DNA of 64,000 nucleotides. It comes from Paenibacillus sacheonensis. Its GTDB lineage: Bacteria; Bacillota; Bacilli; Paenibacillales; Paenibacillaceae. Under the pieces are notes generated by a model, which was not told the DNA's origin, searched no databases, and was given only the letters and a program-made list of their open reading frames with translations. Below are positions 46,293-54,481 of the stretch, in pieces (position 1 is the first letter of the stretch; the number at the start of each line of letters is the position of its first letter). The position numbers and the translations under genes are program-made. The stretch is from contig NZ_JAAAMU010000001.1 in assembly GCF_009909195.1 (NCBI RefSeq), positions 186,001 through 250,000 of the forward strand, read 5' to 3'.

Positions 46293-47177
46293 ATGCAAAA
46301 CATACGCATTGGCACGTTGGTTAACGGAGGAACGGCAGATAAAATCATTCCGCAAATCATTCCGCACGGCTTCGAGTCGTTCGCATTAACGTTCTGGCAG
46401 TCGACCGGCACGACGGATTTGTACGAGCTGGCCAAACGGGTCCGAGCAACGGTAGATGAGCATAACATCCCCATATCGGCGATCGGCGTATTCGGCAACC
46501 CGCTTACGGGCGCAGGAGACAACGCGGACACGCTGGCGAGCTGGGAGCGTCTGATCGACGCCGCGGAAGCGTTCGGCACGAAGCTGATCAACGGCTTTAC
46601 GGGCCGCATGCCCGGCAGCATCGACGAGTCGATGCCGCGTTTTGCCGAAGTGTTCGGCGAGCTTGCCAAGCGCGCAGAGTCGCGCGGCGTACGGCTGGCA
46701 TTCGAGAACTGCGACATGGGCGGCACGTGGAGCCATGGCGACTGGAACGTCGCGCACAATCCGACGGCCTGGGAAATGATGTTCAACGCGGTTCCGTCCG
46801 ACAGCATCGGGCTGCAATGGGAGCCCTGCCACCAGATGGTCAGCCTGATCGATCCGATCCCGCAGCTTCGCAAATGGGTCGGCAAGATTTTCAACGTACA
46901 CGGCAAGGACGCTACGATCGCCTGGGACATCGTGAAAGAATACGGCATTCACGGCCCGCGCGAATTCGTCTGGCACCGGACGCCGGGCTTCGGCGACACG
47001 AACTGGACGGACATCATTTCCATCCTTCGCCAAGCGGGCTACGCAGGCAGCATCGATATCGAGGGCTGGCATGATCCGGTGTACAAGAACGAGCTGGAAA
47101 TGACGGGCCAGGTACATGGCTTGAATTATTTGAAACGCTGCCGCGGCGGCGACTTCGTACCGAATCCGATCGGCTAG
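46293..47177 (+). CDS. Sugar phosphate isomerase/epimerase (TIM-barrel, IolE/IolI type)
   Basis: The 294-residue xylose-isomerase-like TIM barrel has metal-ligand segments in GVRLAFENCDMGG, QWEPCHQM, VHGKDATI and YAGSIDIEGWHDP. It starts at 46293 behind GAAAGGTGATG. The family handles inositol or keto-sugar epimerisation. It lies 58 bp before an oxidoreductase gene, a common pairing in inositol-like catabolism, and behind a divergent AraC gene. The exact substrate is unknown. Confidence 0.88.
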   Translation: MQNIRIGTLVNGGTADKIIPQIIPHGFESFALTFWQSTGTTDLYELAKRVRATVDEHNIPISAIGVFGNPLTGAGDNADTLASWERLIDAAEAFGTKLINGFTGRMPGSIDESMPRFAEVFGELAKRAESRGVRLAFENCDMGGTWSHGDWNVAHNPTAWEMMFNAVPSDSIGLQWEPCHQMVSLIDPIPQLRKWVGKIFNVHGKDATIAWDIVKEYGIHGPREFVWHRTPGFGDTNWTDIISILRQAGYAGSIDIEGWHDPVYKNELEMTGQVHGLNYLKRCRGGDFVPNPIG

Positions 47178-47235
47178 ACAGGCGTAATCGTGAGATTCAT
47201 GTTTGAATTTATTCCCAAAAAGGAGCTTGAACAAC

Positions 47236-48249
47236 ATGACGCATCGAATTATTGTCGCCGGCTGCGGCGGCATGGCGAATACGTGGGTAGACTACGCCCT
47301 GCAGCGGGAGAACGCGGAAATCGTCGGCTTGGTCGATATTTTCGAAGACAGCGCGAAAGCGATGGCAGAGCGAAAAGGGCTGAACGTGCCGACGTTTACG
47401 GATCTGAGCACGGCGCTCGCGGCGACGGGAGCCAATCTCGTGTTCGACGTCACGATCCCGGCCAGCCATAAGCTTATCGCGACGACGGCGATGAAAGCGG
47501 GCTGCAACGTATTCGGCGAGAAACCGATGGCGGAATCGTTCGCGGATGCGCAGGAAATCGTCGAAGTCAGCCAAGCGACGGGCAAACGTTATTCGGTCAT
47601 GCAGAACCGGCGGTACCTGAAGCAAATTCGCGCCTTCCGAAGCATCGTCGAATCCGAAGCGATCGGAACGGTCGGATCGATTCACGCCGACTTCTTCCTC
47701 GGGGCGCATTTCGGCGGTTTCCGCGACGCGATGGACAACCCGCTGATCATCGACATGGCGATCCATACGTTCGATCAGGCGCGGTTTATCACGGGAGCGG
47801 ATCCCGTGTCCGTCTATTGCCACGAATACAACCCGCCGGGATCATGGTATGCGGGTAATGCGTCGGCCATCTGCATCTTCGAGATGAGCGACGGCTCCGT
47901 CTTCTCGTACAACGGTTCGTGGTGCGCGGACGGCTTGAACACGTCGTGGGAGTCGGAGTGGCGCTTGACCGGCAGCAGCGGCGGAGCCAAATGGGACGGC
48001 CACGCCATGCCGTACGGCGAGAAGCTGAATCCGGAGAAGGCGGAAGGCTTCACGCGCGAGATGCTGCCGGTCGAAGGCGACCAGGGCTGGGAAGGCCGCG
48101 AAGGTCACTGGGGCTGTCTCGACGAGATGTTCGCGGCGCTCGAAGAAGGCCGCCCGGCCGAGACCGACTGCCTGGACAACATCAAGAGCGTAGCCATGGT
48201 ATTCGGGGCCGTCGAGAGCGCGCGTACGGGACAGAAGGTCATGCTGTAG
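47236..48249 (+). CDS. Gfo/Idh/MocA-family oxidoreductase
   Basis: The 337-residue NAD(P)-dependent dehydrogenase has the Rossmann motif IIVAGCGGMANTW, the EKP motif in CNVFGEKPMAESFADA and DMAIHTFDQARFITG in the C-terminal domain. I start it at the ATG at 47236 behind AAAAGGAG (47217-47224); a more upstream ATG at 47203 lacks a site. It forms an operon with the TIM-barrel isomerase gene and is followed by a strong terminator. Confidence 0.9.
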   Translation: MTHRIIVAGCGGMANTWVDYALQRENAEIVGLVDIFEDSAKAMAERKGLNVPTFTDLSTALAATGANLVFDVTIPASHKLIATTAMKAGCNVFGEKPMAESFADAQEIVEVSQATGKRYSVMQNRRYLKQIRAFRSIVESEAIGTVGSIHADFFLGAHFGGFRDAMDNPLIIDMAIHTFDQARFITGADPVSVYCHEYNPPGSWYAGNASAICIFEMSDGSVFSYNGSWCADGLNTSWESEWRLTGSSGGAKWDGHAMPYGEKLNPEKAEGFTREMLPVEGDQGWEGREGHWGCLDEMFAALEEGRPAETDCLDNIKSVAMVFGAVESARTGQKVML

Positions 48250-48378
48250 GCGGGAGATTTAGGGGCGAGTTAGGCGACGCGAAAGGATGCCTTGCATCAA
48301 GCGGCAACCGTGGGATAAGTGCCATCGGGATCGAGAAGTGCACTGCTATGGAAAAGCAGCTGTCTGAACGTTTAAATG

Positions 48379-48416
48379 AAAAGAGGAGCATCCCGATGAG
48401 GGATGCTCCTCTTTTT
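48379..48416 (+). terminator. Intrinsic terminator after the isomerase/oxidoreductase pair
   Basis: AAAAGAGGAGCATCCC pairs exactly with GGGATGCTCCTCTTTT around GATGA, then T. Confidence 0.95.
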
Positions 48417-48559
48417 GGTTTGAGTTCGCAGCTGAAAGGAAAAAATTGATCGCTGATCGCGGCATGCGCAGGCATCATTGTATTTTTTAAATTGATGCTG
48501 CTAGTTATGGTAGTTTGAACCGTGAGTAAGAGCAGAACATTATCACGTTAGTTATGATT

Positions 48560-48739
48560 TTGCATAAAGTACAAGAATTTAGTGGGTTTTTAGATCAAAA
48601 CATTGGAAAGTTGCAAAATCTGCAAGAATTTTAGCAGAATTGCGAGTTTGAGCATGTTTTTGGGTTAGAAAGTTGTATGTTCTACACAATTCCTTATAAT
48701 AACGAGGAAAACTAGGCTTGAATGTTGTACAAAATACAA
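48560..48739 (+). repeat. Array of four TTGYA-N5-TRCAA palindromes
   Basis: TTGCATAAAGTACAA (48560-48574), TTGCAAAATCTGCAA (48611-48625), TTGTATGTTCTACA (48673-48686) and TTGTACAAAATACAA (48725-48739) share the 5-5-5 inverted-repeat form. Their starts are 51, 62 and 52 bp apart. The flanks also share GAAAGTTG or GAATGTTG before units 2-4. It could be operators, or units of a decayed repeat. Confidence 0.65.
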
Positions 48740-48912
48740 CTTTCATACGAAGATGGGGCAGGTAATGCACTGAGCAGCCGCATCCGATTGCAACAAACAA
48801 CCGCGGTCTCCACCAAACGTAGTGAAATCCACCCGGCCCAGCTCAACCCAAACAACTTAACGAAACCATTGATTCTCCGCACATCAGCTTTAAATAATCA
48901 TCCAATGCCATG

Positions 48913-49593
48913 TTAGAGCAAAAATTCGAGCGCCTTCTCCGTAGCAGTATAACCGACAACATAGCTGCCACGTCGGACGGGTTCGAGTAAATGCAGCGAA
49001 GACAGACGTTCCAACGGTTTGCGTATAGTTCGATAGTTGAGATCGAAATGCCGTGCGATTTCGGTTGTGCGAATCGAAGCTCCAAACCTCCAGGCATAAC
49101 GAAGCACTTCTTTTTCCATCGGAGTCAATGTTGTTGTATCAGCGTCCAAGGCCCGCAGCATATGCGGTCCAATCACCAGCTGCAGCAGCATGCGGCACAT
49201 TTCTGGTCGGTTCTGCACATCGTCGAACGAGAAGTGAATCATCTTCCATCCCATGCCGGTCAAATAGGTATCCCTGTTTAGCGCGTAGCTGAAGCGTTCG
49301 CGGTCCATATCTTTCACGTGGCTCTGATATCCGTCGCACTCGATGCCGAATCGTCCGTTCGGAGGCAGGAAAGCGAAGTCCAAAAACTGCGATTTGCGAT
49401 TCCAGTCTGCGACCTCGTACTCCGGATGCAGATGCTCAAAGCTGCCGAACAGCGGCCACCACACCTGCTCGAGCAGCAATTTCTCGGCATGGCGATGACC
49501 GCGGACAAGCCGTCCTCGCCGTTCTCCGGTTCGTTCATCGACGTGATTTGAAATGAATCGTTCGTGGGCAGCTTCGAATGCTGAAAGTTTCAA
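48913..49593 (-). CDS. PD-(D/E)xK nuclease-like protein with C-terminal winged helix
   Basis: The 226-residue protein begins at a TTG preceded by AAGGAGGG. Its N-terminal half resembles the DUF559/Vsr-like REase fold: an Asp in KSQFLDFAFLPPNGRFG, then IECDGYQSH (E-x-D-G-x3-H). A predicted winged helix follows (TPMEKEVLRYAWRFGASIRTTEIARHFDLNYRTIRKPLERLSSLHLLEPVRRGSYVVGYT). Proteins of this build seem to be frequent in Paenibacillus genomes, but I know no established function. DNA binding with or without cleavage is possible. No methylase or toxin/antitoxin partner is beside it, and the leader carries a terminator-like hairpin. Confidence 0.65.
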   Translation of the reverse strand: MKLSAFEAAHERFISNHVDERTGERRGRLVRGHRHAEKLLLEQVWWPLFGSFEHLHPEYEVADWNRKSQFLDFAFLPPNGRFGIECDGYQSHVKDMDRERFSYALNRDTYLTGMGWKMIHFSFDDVQNRPEMCRMLLQLVIGPHMLRALDADTTTLTPMEKEVLRYAWRFGASIRTTEIARHFDLNYRTIRKPLERLSSLHLLEPVRRGSYVVGYTATEKALEFLL

Positions 49594-49609
49594 TTATATC
49601 CCTCCTTGA

Positions 49610-49657
49610 AAATAAAAAAACGTCCTTCTGGCCGGAATCCGGCTAGAAAGGACGTTC
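49610..49657 (-). terminator. Terminator-like hairpin in the leader of the nuclease-like gene
   Basis: On the minus strand AACGTCCTT pairs with AAGGACGTT, with inner stem CTAGCCGG/CCGGCCAG, followed by TTTTTTTATTTT. It ends about 17 bp upstream of the start codon, just before the ribosome site. On the same strand TATACT (49672-49677) lies a little upstream as a possible -10. It could be an attenuator or end an upstream transcript. Confidence 0.75.
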
Positions 49658-49949
49658 TTCGTCTGAACTCAGTATAGCATGCACTACTATCAATTTCAGC
49701 TGAATAAAGCAAATCATTCGAAATTGTTGAATATGACGAAAATTGTTTCAGAATAGGTGGGTCAAGGGGTATTGCAGTTGCGCTGCAGGAACAAGGGCAA
49801 TGGCCGGTCTCCGTCTAGGTGTGCTTCAGGGAAACGTAGACTTTGTGCGTCGTCATAGGCGCAGGCAAGTATTTCATTCGCCGCGGAACGTCCACCGTGG
49901 ACTGAGAGAATTCAGTTCATACGCCAGTGCGTACGCAGCTCAGCTGCTC

Positions 49950-49984
49950 AAAAAAACCGGGCACCTCCACAAGAGGTTCCCGGC
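49950..49984 (-). terminator. Intrinsic terminator after fabV
   Basis: On the minus strand CCGGGAACCTC pairs with GAGGTGCCCGG, followed by TTTTTTT (49956 down to 49950). Confidence 0.9.
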
Positions 49985-50040
49985 CTTTATGCAGTTCATT
50001 CTCTCAGCAATCTGCAAGCGTCACTTCATGCACGCTTCAA

Positions 50041-51231
50041 TCAATAAACATTCGGAACTTCGACGATCGGATCGACGTCCGCTTCGTAGTCGACGCCATC
50101 GGTCTCGAAGCCGAACAGCTGGAAAAACTCCGTCCGGTAGCCGGCAAGGTCCGTCAGCTGCTCGATATTCTCAGTCGTGACGGCTTCCCACAGCTTCGCG
50201 ACTTCGCTCTGCACGTCTTCGCGCAGCTCCCAGTCGTCGATGCGGATGCGGCCTTCGGCGTCGACGGGCACTTCGCCGCCGGCGTAAAGGCGCTCGGAGA
50301 ACAGACGGTACGTCTGCTCGATGCAGCCCTCGTGGATGCCTTTCTCCTTCATGACCTTGTACAGCGCGGAGATGTACAGCGGCACGACAGGGATGGCGGA
50401 GCTGGACTGCGTCACGAGCGCTTTGCTGACCGTGACGAACGCGCGGCCGCCGGCGGCGCCAAGCCGTTCGTTCAGCTGCTTCGCGGTCGCTTCCAGGTGA
50501 TCCTTGGCTTGGCCGATCGTTCCTTCGCGGTAGATCGGCTTCGTGATCTCGGAGCCGATATAGGAATACGAGATCGTCGTCGCGCCGTCCGCCAGCGCGC
50601 CGCCTGCTTGCAGCGCGTCGATCCACAGCTGCCAATCGTCGCCGCCCATGACGGCAACCGTCTCCTTCGTTTCCTGCTCGTTCGCAGGATCGATGGAAAT
50701 CAGGCTGACTTCGCCGGAGTGGAAGTTGACGGTTTTGTTTGTATAGGTGCCGCCAAGCGGCTTCAGTACGGAGTTGAACGTCTCTCCCGTGGCAGGATCC
50801 GTTCTGCGCGCCGAAGCGACGCTGTACACCACGAGGTCGACCTTGCCGAGCTCCCGGCGGATAAGCTCGACGGCTTTCTCCTTGGTCTCTGCCGAGAAGG
50901 CATCGCCGGTGACGCTGAACGATTTCAGGCCGGCTTCTTGAGCCGCCTTCTCGAATGCGGCCGAATTATACCAGCCTGCGGAAGCGGTCCGGCCGGGTTT
51001 TCCTTCGCTGGCACGATAGATACCGACGGTATTGGCGCCTGCGCCGAATGCGGCCACGATTCGGGCGGCAAGTCCGTAGCCGGCGGAAGCGCCGATCACG
51101 AGCACGTTGCGCGGGCCTTGCAGAGCCGGACGCTCTTTGACGTAATTCACTTGTTCCTGGACCTGTTCGGCGCAGCCGACGGGATGCGCTGTCGTGCAAA
51201 TAAAACCGCGTGTTCTAGGTTTAATAATCAT
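50041..51231 (-). CDS. fabV: Enoyl-[acyl-carrier-protein] reductase FabV
   Basis: The 396-residue NADH-dependent reductase catalyses the last step of fatty-acid elongation (trans-2-enoyl-ACP to acyl-ACP) and is naturally resistant to triclosan. The N-terminus MIIKPRTRGFICTTAHPVGC, the nucleotide-binding GASAGYGLA and the Tyr-x8-Lys catalytic region SYSYIGSEITKPIYREGTIGQAK are diagnostic. An ATG eight codons upstream is in frame but the family normally begins MIIKPR. A strong terminator follows. It stands alone. Confidence 0.95.
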   Translation of the reverse strand: MIIKPRTRGFICTTAHPVGCAEQVQEQVNYVKERPALQGPRNVLVIGASAGYGLAARIVAAFGAGANTVGIYRASEGKPGRTASAGWYNSAAFEKAAQEAGLKSFSVTGDAFSAETKEKAVELIRRELGKVDLVVYSVASARRTDPATGETFNSVLKPLGGTYTNKTVNFHSGEVSLISIDPANEQETKETVAVMGGDDWQLWIDALQAGGALADGATTISYSYIGSEITKPIYREGTIGQAKDHLEATAKQLNERLGAAGGRAFVTVSKALVTQSSSAIPVVPLYISALYKVMKEKGIHEGCIEQTYRLFSERLYAGGEVPVDAEGRIRIDDWELREDVQSEVAKLWEAVTTENIEQLTDLAGYRTEFFQLFGFETDGVDYEADVDPIVEVPNVY

Positions 51232-51332
51232 GGCTGTGTATTCATTTCCTCTCATGCGAATGTCAGGGGCAGGCTATGTACTCAATGTTACGATAGTACC
51301 TTGAATGCGGCCAAACCGCAACCTGGACGAGC

Positions 51333-51358
51333 AAAAAGCCCGCGTAATCGCGGGCTTT
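51333..51358 (-). terminator. Intrinsic terminator after the flavin reductase gene
   Basis: AAAGCCCGCG and CGCGGGCTTT form a perfect 10-bp stem with a TAAT tip, with an extra A-run at the left, giving a T-run on the minus strand. Confidence 0.92.
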
Positions 51359-51398
51359 CAGCCTCTATCCCCTGAAACGAAACCGCTCCTGCGGCCCG

Positions 51399-52013
51399 TC
51401 ACGAGGGACGATCCAATTCAAAGGTGCCGCCAAGCTTCGCATAATTGTTGCCGGCCAGCCGGCTGACGGGGCGAAGGCCTTCGGCGTCGACATGGCCTCG
51501 CTCGTCGTAGATGCGCTCGTCGATATGGAATCGGACGATCCGGCCGATCAAGAGATCGCAGGCGGGCGTATCGGCCGTTCCACCAAGCGTCAAGATCCTT
51601 TCGACCGAGCACTCCATCCGCACGGCTGCATCGGCAAGACCGGGAACCCGGACGACCTCGCTCTGCGCAAGCGCCAAACCGAAGGTGTCCGCCTCGCTTT
51701 CTTCCGGCCCGAGATTGGCAGCCGTCCGATTGACCGATTCGACGTTATGCTCATCCGCGATCTGAACGACGAATTCGCCAAGTGCTTCCGCATTGCGGGC
51801 CGTATCCTTCATCGCCCCATTCTTGCGCTGCACGGACACCGAGATCATCGGGGGGTTGGACGTCACGATGTTGAAGTAGCTGAACGGCGCCGCATTGACG
51901 ATTCCCGCAGGGGACATCGTCGTGACCCAAGCGATGGGCCGCGGAATGATGCTGCCGGTCATGAATTTATAGTTGTCCCGTTCGCTTCGGCTCGACGGAT
52001 CGATGGCGATCAT
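51399..52013 (-). CDS. Flavin reductase family protein
   Basis: The 204-residue FMN-binding split-barrel protein (MTGSIIPRPIAWVTTMSPAGIVNAAPFSYFNIVTSNPPMISVSVQRKNG) reduces or binds flavin. I start it at the ATG at 52013, because GGGAGGG precedes it by about 7 bp; the longer frame adds 20 low-complexity residues. It is the last gene of a minus-strand operon with a hydrolase, a ring-cleaving dioxygenase and a DoxX protein, which suggests it supplies reduced flavin or deals with quinones there. Confidence 0.88.
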   Translation of the reverse strand: MIAIDPSSRSERDNYKFMTGSIIPRPIAWVTTMSPAGIVNAAPFSYFNIVTSNPPMISVSVQRKNGAMKDTARNAEALGEFVVQIADEHNVESVNRTAANLGPEESEADTFGLALAQSEVVRVPGLADAAVRMECSVERILTLGGTADTPACDLLIGRIVRFHIDERIYDERGHVDAEGLRPVSRLAGNNYAKLGGTFELDRPS

Positions 52014-52032
52014 GCGCTTCCCTCCCGCGGTT

Positions 52033-52644
52033 TTATTCCGTGAAAGCAGACGCGAACCAGGTCGCGGCTTCATTCACCTCGGTAGACGACAGTCGATGCC
52101 CGTTTTGCTCCCAATGCACGGTTACGTCAGCTCCGGCGCCTTGAAGAAGGGAAGTCAGCTCCTCGGTCTCGGATGCCGTGCAGATCGGATCGTTCGTCCC
52201 GGCACCGATGAATACGGGCACGTTCGTCAGATCCGGCAGCGCGAGGTTGCGCAGCGGTACCATGGGATGATGAAGAACGGCGCCTTGAAGCGCATCGGAA
52301 TAATGGAATAACAGGCTTCCCGCGATATTGGCTCCATTGGAGTAGCCGACAGCGACGACATTATCGCGGCTGAAGCCGTACTTCGAAGCGGCTTCGTCCA
52401 GAAATGCATACAGCTCCTTCGTTCTGAAGCGCAGGTCCTCTTCATCGAAGATTCCCTCGGCCAGCCTGCGGAAGAAGCGGGGCATCCCGTTCTCCAGCAC
52501 GTTCCCTCTTACGCTCAGAACGGCGGAAGAGGGGGAGAGCAGCTTGGCCAGCGGGAGCAAATCATGCTCGTCGCCGCCCGTACCGTGCAGCATCAGCAGC
52601 ACGGGTGCGTGGGAATCGGTACCGGGTTGGAAGATATGTTTCAT
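52033..52644 (-). CDS. Alpha/beta hydrolase, MhqD-like carboxylesterase/phospholipase
   Basis: The 203-residue hydrolase has LLMLHGTGGDEHDLLPLAKLL near the N-terminus, the nucleophile elbow VGYSNGANIA, an Asp in GAGTNDPICT and the His in WEQNGHRLS. It resembles the carboxylesterase MhqD of Bacillus subtilis, which is induced by quinones. It overlaps the dioxygenase gene by 4 bp (ATGA), so both are translated together. The substrate is unknown. Confidence 0.85.
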   Translation of the reverse strand: MKHIFQPGTDSHAPVLLMLHGTGGDEHDLLPLAKLLSPSSAVLSVRGNVLENGMPRFFRRLAEGIFDEEDLRFRTKELYAFLDEAASKYGFSRDNVVAVGYSNGANIAGSLLFHYSDALQGAVLHHPMVPLRNLALPDLTNVPVFIGAGTNDPICTASETEELTSLLQGAGADVTVHWEQNGHRLSSTEVNEAATWFASAFTE

Positions 52645-53591
52645 TGTCCGTCAGCCTCCAATACCCGAACCTCGATCGGAAACAGATTTTGCTCGATCAG
52701 GTCGCGCTGCGGTTCGTACCACGAAGGCAGCATCAGTTTGCCGCCGAGCGTCTCGAACGGTTCATCGCGCTGGAAGCCGGGAGCGTCGGTCGCGATTTCG
52801 AACAAGATGCCGCCTTGCTCGCGGAAATAAATCGCGTTGAAGTATTGGCGGTCGATGATGTCCGTCGAATGGAAACCTTGCTCGATGACGTGATCGCGCC
52901 ATTTGACATGATCCTCGTAGCTGGCCGCGCGCCAAGCGATATGATGCACGGTTCCGGCTCCGCCGGCACCCCAAGGCATCGGTTCGGCATTCACGTCGAT
53001 AACGTTGCCGATGTCGCCGGCAGCGCGGTAACGAACGAGGCCGTTTTCTTCTCCGACTTTCTCGAGGCCGAGGACATCGACGAGCGTGGACTGGGTTTGC
53101 GCCGGTTTCACGCTGTACAGAATCGCGCCGCCGAACCCTTTAATAGCCTGCTCCACCGAAATGCCGCCAAACGACCATTCGCTCTGCGTGCCTTCCTCGC
53201 GCTCGACAAGCTCGAGCTGTAGACCGTCGCGGTCCGTGAATTGCAGGTAGGTCTCGCCGAAGCGCTGCGTCCGCTCGAAGGCGACGCCGAATGCGGTCAG
53301 CCGTGCTTCCCAGAAAGGGAGCGCGCCTGTCGGAACGGCAAACGTCGTGTAGCCGACTTGGCCGCCGCCCACTTTGCCGATTCGAGCGCCTTCGGAAGGA
53401 AAGAATGTCATAACGGTACCGGGTCCGCCGATTTCATTGCCGAAGTAGAGGTGATAGACGTCCGGTGCATCGAAGTTGATCGTTTTTTTCACAAGGCGCA
53501 GGCCGAGAATCCCTGCATAGAAGTCCACGTTGTCCTGCGGGTGGCGAACGAAAGAAGTAATATGGTGAATACCGGCTGTTTGATGTGTCAT
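52641..53591 (-). CDS. Ring-cleaving dioxygenase (glyoxalase fold), MhqO-like
   Basis: The 316-residue VOC-superfamily protein has two paired beta-alpha-beta modules with metal-ligand segments in GIHHITSFVRHPQDNVDFYAGILGLRLVKKTINFD and AGTVHHIAWRAAS and a Glu in GGILFEIATDAPGF. It resembles the hydroquinone-specific extradiol dioxygenase MhqO of Bacillus. Together with the DoxX, esterase and flavin reductase genes it forms a quinone/electrophile detoxification operon. Confidence 0.88.
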   Translation of the reverse strand: MTHQTAGIHHITSFVRHPQDNVDFYAGILGLRLVKKTINFDAPDVYHLYFGNEIGGPGTVMTFFPSEGARIGKVGGGQVGYTTFAVPTGALPFWEARLTAFGVAFERTQRFGETYLQFTDRDGLQLELVEREEGTQSEWSFGGISVEQAIKGFGGAILYSVKPAQTQSTLVDVLGLEKVGEENGLVRYRAAGDIGNVIDVNAEPMPWGAGGAGTVHHIAWRAASYEDHVKWRDHVIEQGFHSTDIIDRQYFNAIYFREQGGILFEIATDAPGFQRDEPFETLGGKLMLPSWYEPQRDLIEQNLFPIEVRVLEADGQ

Positions 53592-53711
53592 TAGAATTCC
53601 CTCCTAGTTTGAGTATGGCCAAGTCAGGCCGATGCTATTGATGCTCGATTACGTAACGTCTAACGTGTTTGCAGTCTGTTCCAAGTTCGACAAAAGCAGT
53701 TGAATGCCTTC

Positions 53712-54098
53712 TTAATTCAGCGCGTAGTCGCCTGCGCCGATCAATGCGACGCCAATGACGACGACAAGAAGCACCAGCGGGTACTCGTAGCCGTTCGCGG
53801 TGGACCAAATGCCGTTCTTGCCATGCACCTTCACGATGGCGCCGAGCATAGCCAGCGCGATCAGCACGGCACCGACTTCAACGAACAGTCCGGCTCCGAA
53901 CAGGAGGCCGCCGACCAATTCCATCAGTCCGGCTGCGACAGCCATCGGAACGCCCGGCTTAATGCCGACCGATTCCAGCCAGCCGCCCGTGCCTTTCGGG
54001 CCATAGCCGCCGAACCAGCCGAACAGTTTCTGCGCGCCGTGCCCGATAAACAACAACCCGATTACCACGCGAATCAAAAGCAATCCCAAATCCATCAT
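53712..54098 (-). CDS. DoxX-family membrane protein, MhqP-like
   Basis: The 128-residue protein has four transmembrane helices and the DoxX motif [41 protein letters not shown] choose the ATG at 54098, nine bases after GGAGG; the frame upstream is not protein-like. In Bacillus, MhqP is a DoxX protein encoded with MhqO and MhqN. It is the first gene of the minus-strand operon, directly downstream of the promoter and operators at 54285-54330. Confidence 0.88.
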   Translation of the reverse strand: MMDLGLLLIRVVIGLLFIGHGAQKLFGWFGGYGPKGTGGWLESVGIKPGVPMAVAAGLMELVGGLLFGAGLFVEVGAVLIALAMLGAIVKVHGKNGIWSTANGYEYPLVLLVVVIGVALIGAGDYALN

Positions 54099-54135
54099 TG
54101 CAATCATCCTCCAATAAATTAGCTTGTTTTTAATA

Positions 54136-54151
54136 ATCTTAAAATTAAGAT
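54136..54151 (-). promoter_or_regulatory. Second palindromic operator copy in the leader of the DoxX gene
   Basis: ATCTTAAAATTAAGAT is an inverted repeat of 7-bp arms around two bases. It shares the arms exactly with 54285-54300 and lies 149 bp from it, between the promoter and the gene. Confidence 0.75.
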
Positions 54152-54284
54152 ACTTGCTAAAAAATAAATTCCTTACGCTTGTATTTCTCCTCTGATCCTG
54201 CAAGTTCTACATGATCCCGCACCTCCGTAATCGATTCGCCAGAAGCATTGTTTTCATTTGTCGGCAACAACTTCGAAATTTGAA

Positions 54285-54330
54285 ATCTTAACTTTAAGAT
54301 AAATATACGCGATCCACTTCGCAATGTCAA
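54285..54330 (-). promoter_or_regulatory. Consensus promoter with palindromic operator of the mhq-like operon
   Basis: On the minus strand TTGACA (54330-54325), a 17-bp spacer and TATATT (54307-54302) make a near-ideal sigma-A promoter. Immediately downstream, ATCTTAACTTTAAGAT (54285-54300) is an inverted repeat covering the start region. A MarR-type repressor such as MhqR would be expected, but no regulator gene is in the window. Confidence 0.85.
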
Positions 54331-54357
54331 CACCTCATCATGAAAATAGTTGAACAT

Positions 54358-54388
54358 AAAAAAGGCCGCTTCCGAGGAGGGAGCGGCC
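54358..54388 (-). terminator. Intrinsic terminator after the second PhyH gene
   Basis: On the minus strand GGCCGCTCCC pairs with GGAAGCGGCC, followed by TTTTTT. Confidence 0.88.
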
Positions 54389-54481
54389 CGTTATGAAAGC
54401 AATCAAGATGCATGCACATGCGCTTGTAGGCGTAATGCGAATTAAAGTATCGAAGTGTAGCTCATAAAATAGGCGACGGAC

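Larger units (their letters stand above)
48250..48912 (+). other. 663-bp intergenic region with terminator and palindrome array
   Basis: The 5' part holds the terminator at 48379-48416. The A+T-rich middle (48480-48750) carries the palindrome array described separately. The rest (48750-48912) shows no gene; the nearest frame on the plus strand (48722-48916) has no family features and overlaps the end of the minus-strand gene. Confidence 0.7.
49594..50040 (-). other. 447-bp intergenic region between fabV and the nuclease-like gene
   Basis: It holds the fabV terminator (49950-49984) and the leader hairpin of the nuclease-like gene (49610-49657). The about 290 bp between them show a possible -10 (minus-strand TATACT at 49672-49677) but no gene. 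A 145-codon plus-strand frame (49743-50180) runs into fabV antisense and is not credible. Confidence 0.6.
54099..54481 (-). other. 383-bp control region before the DoxX gene
   Basis: It contains the promoter and two operator copies for the minus-strand operon and the terminator of the downstream PhyH gene (54358-54388). A 66-codon minus-strand frame over the promoter is not a gene. Confidence 0.8.

Noticed and set aside
49743-50180. 145-codon plus-strand frame between the nuclease-like gene and fabV
   Set aside because: It continues antisense into fabV and includes the fabV terminator hairpin; composition is not protein-like.
54157-54357. 66-codon minus-strand frame before the DoxX gene
   Set aside because: It spans the consensus promoter and operator of the operon, so it cannot be translated from that transcript.
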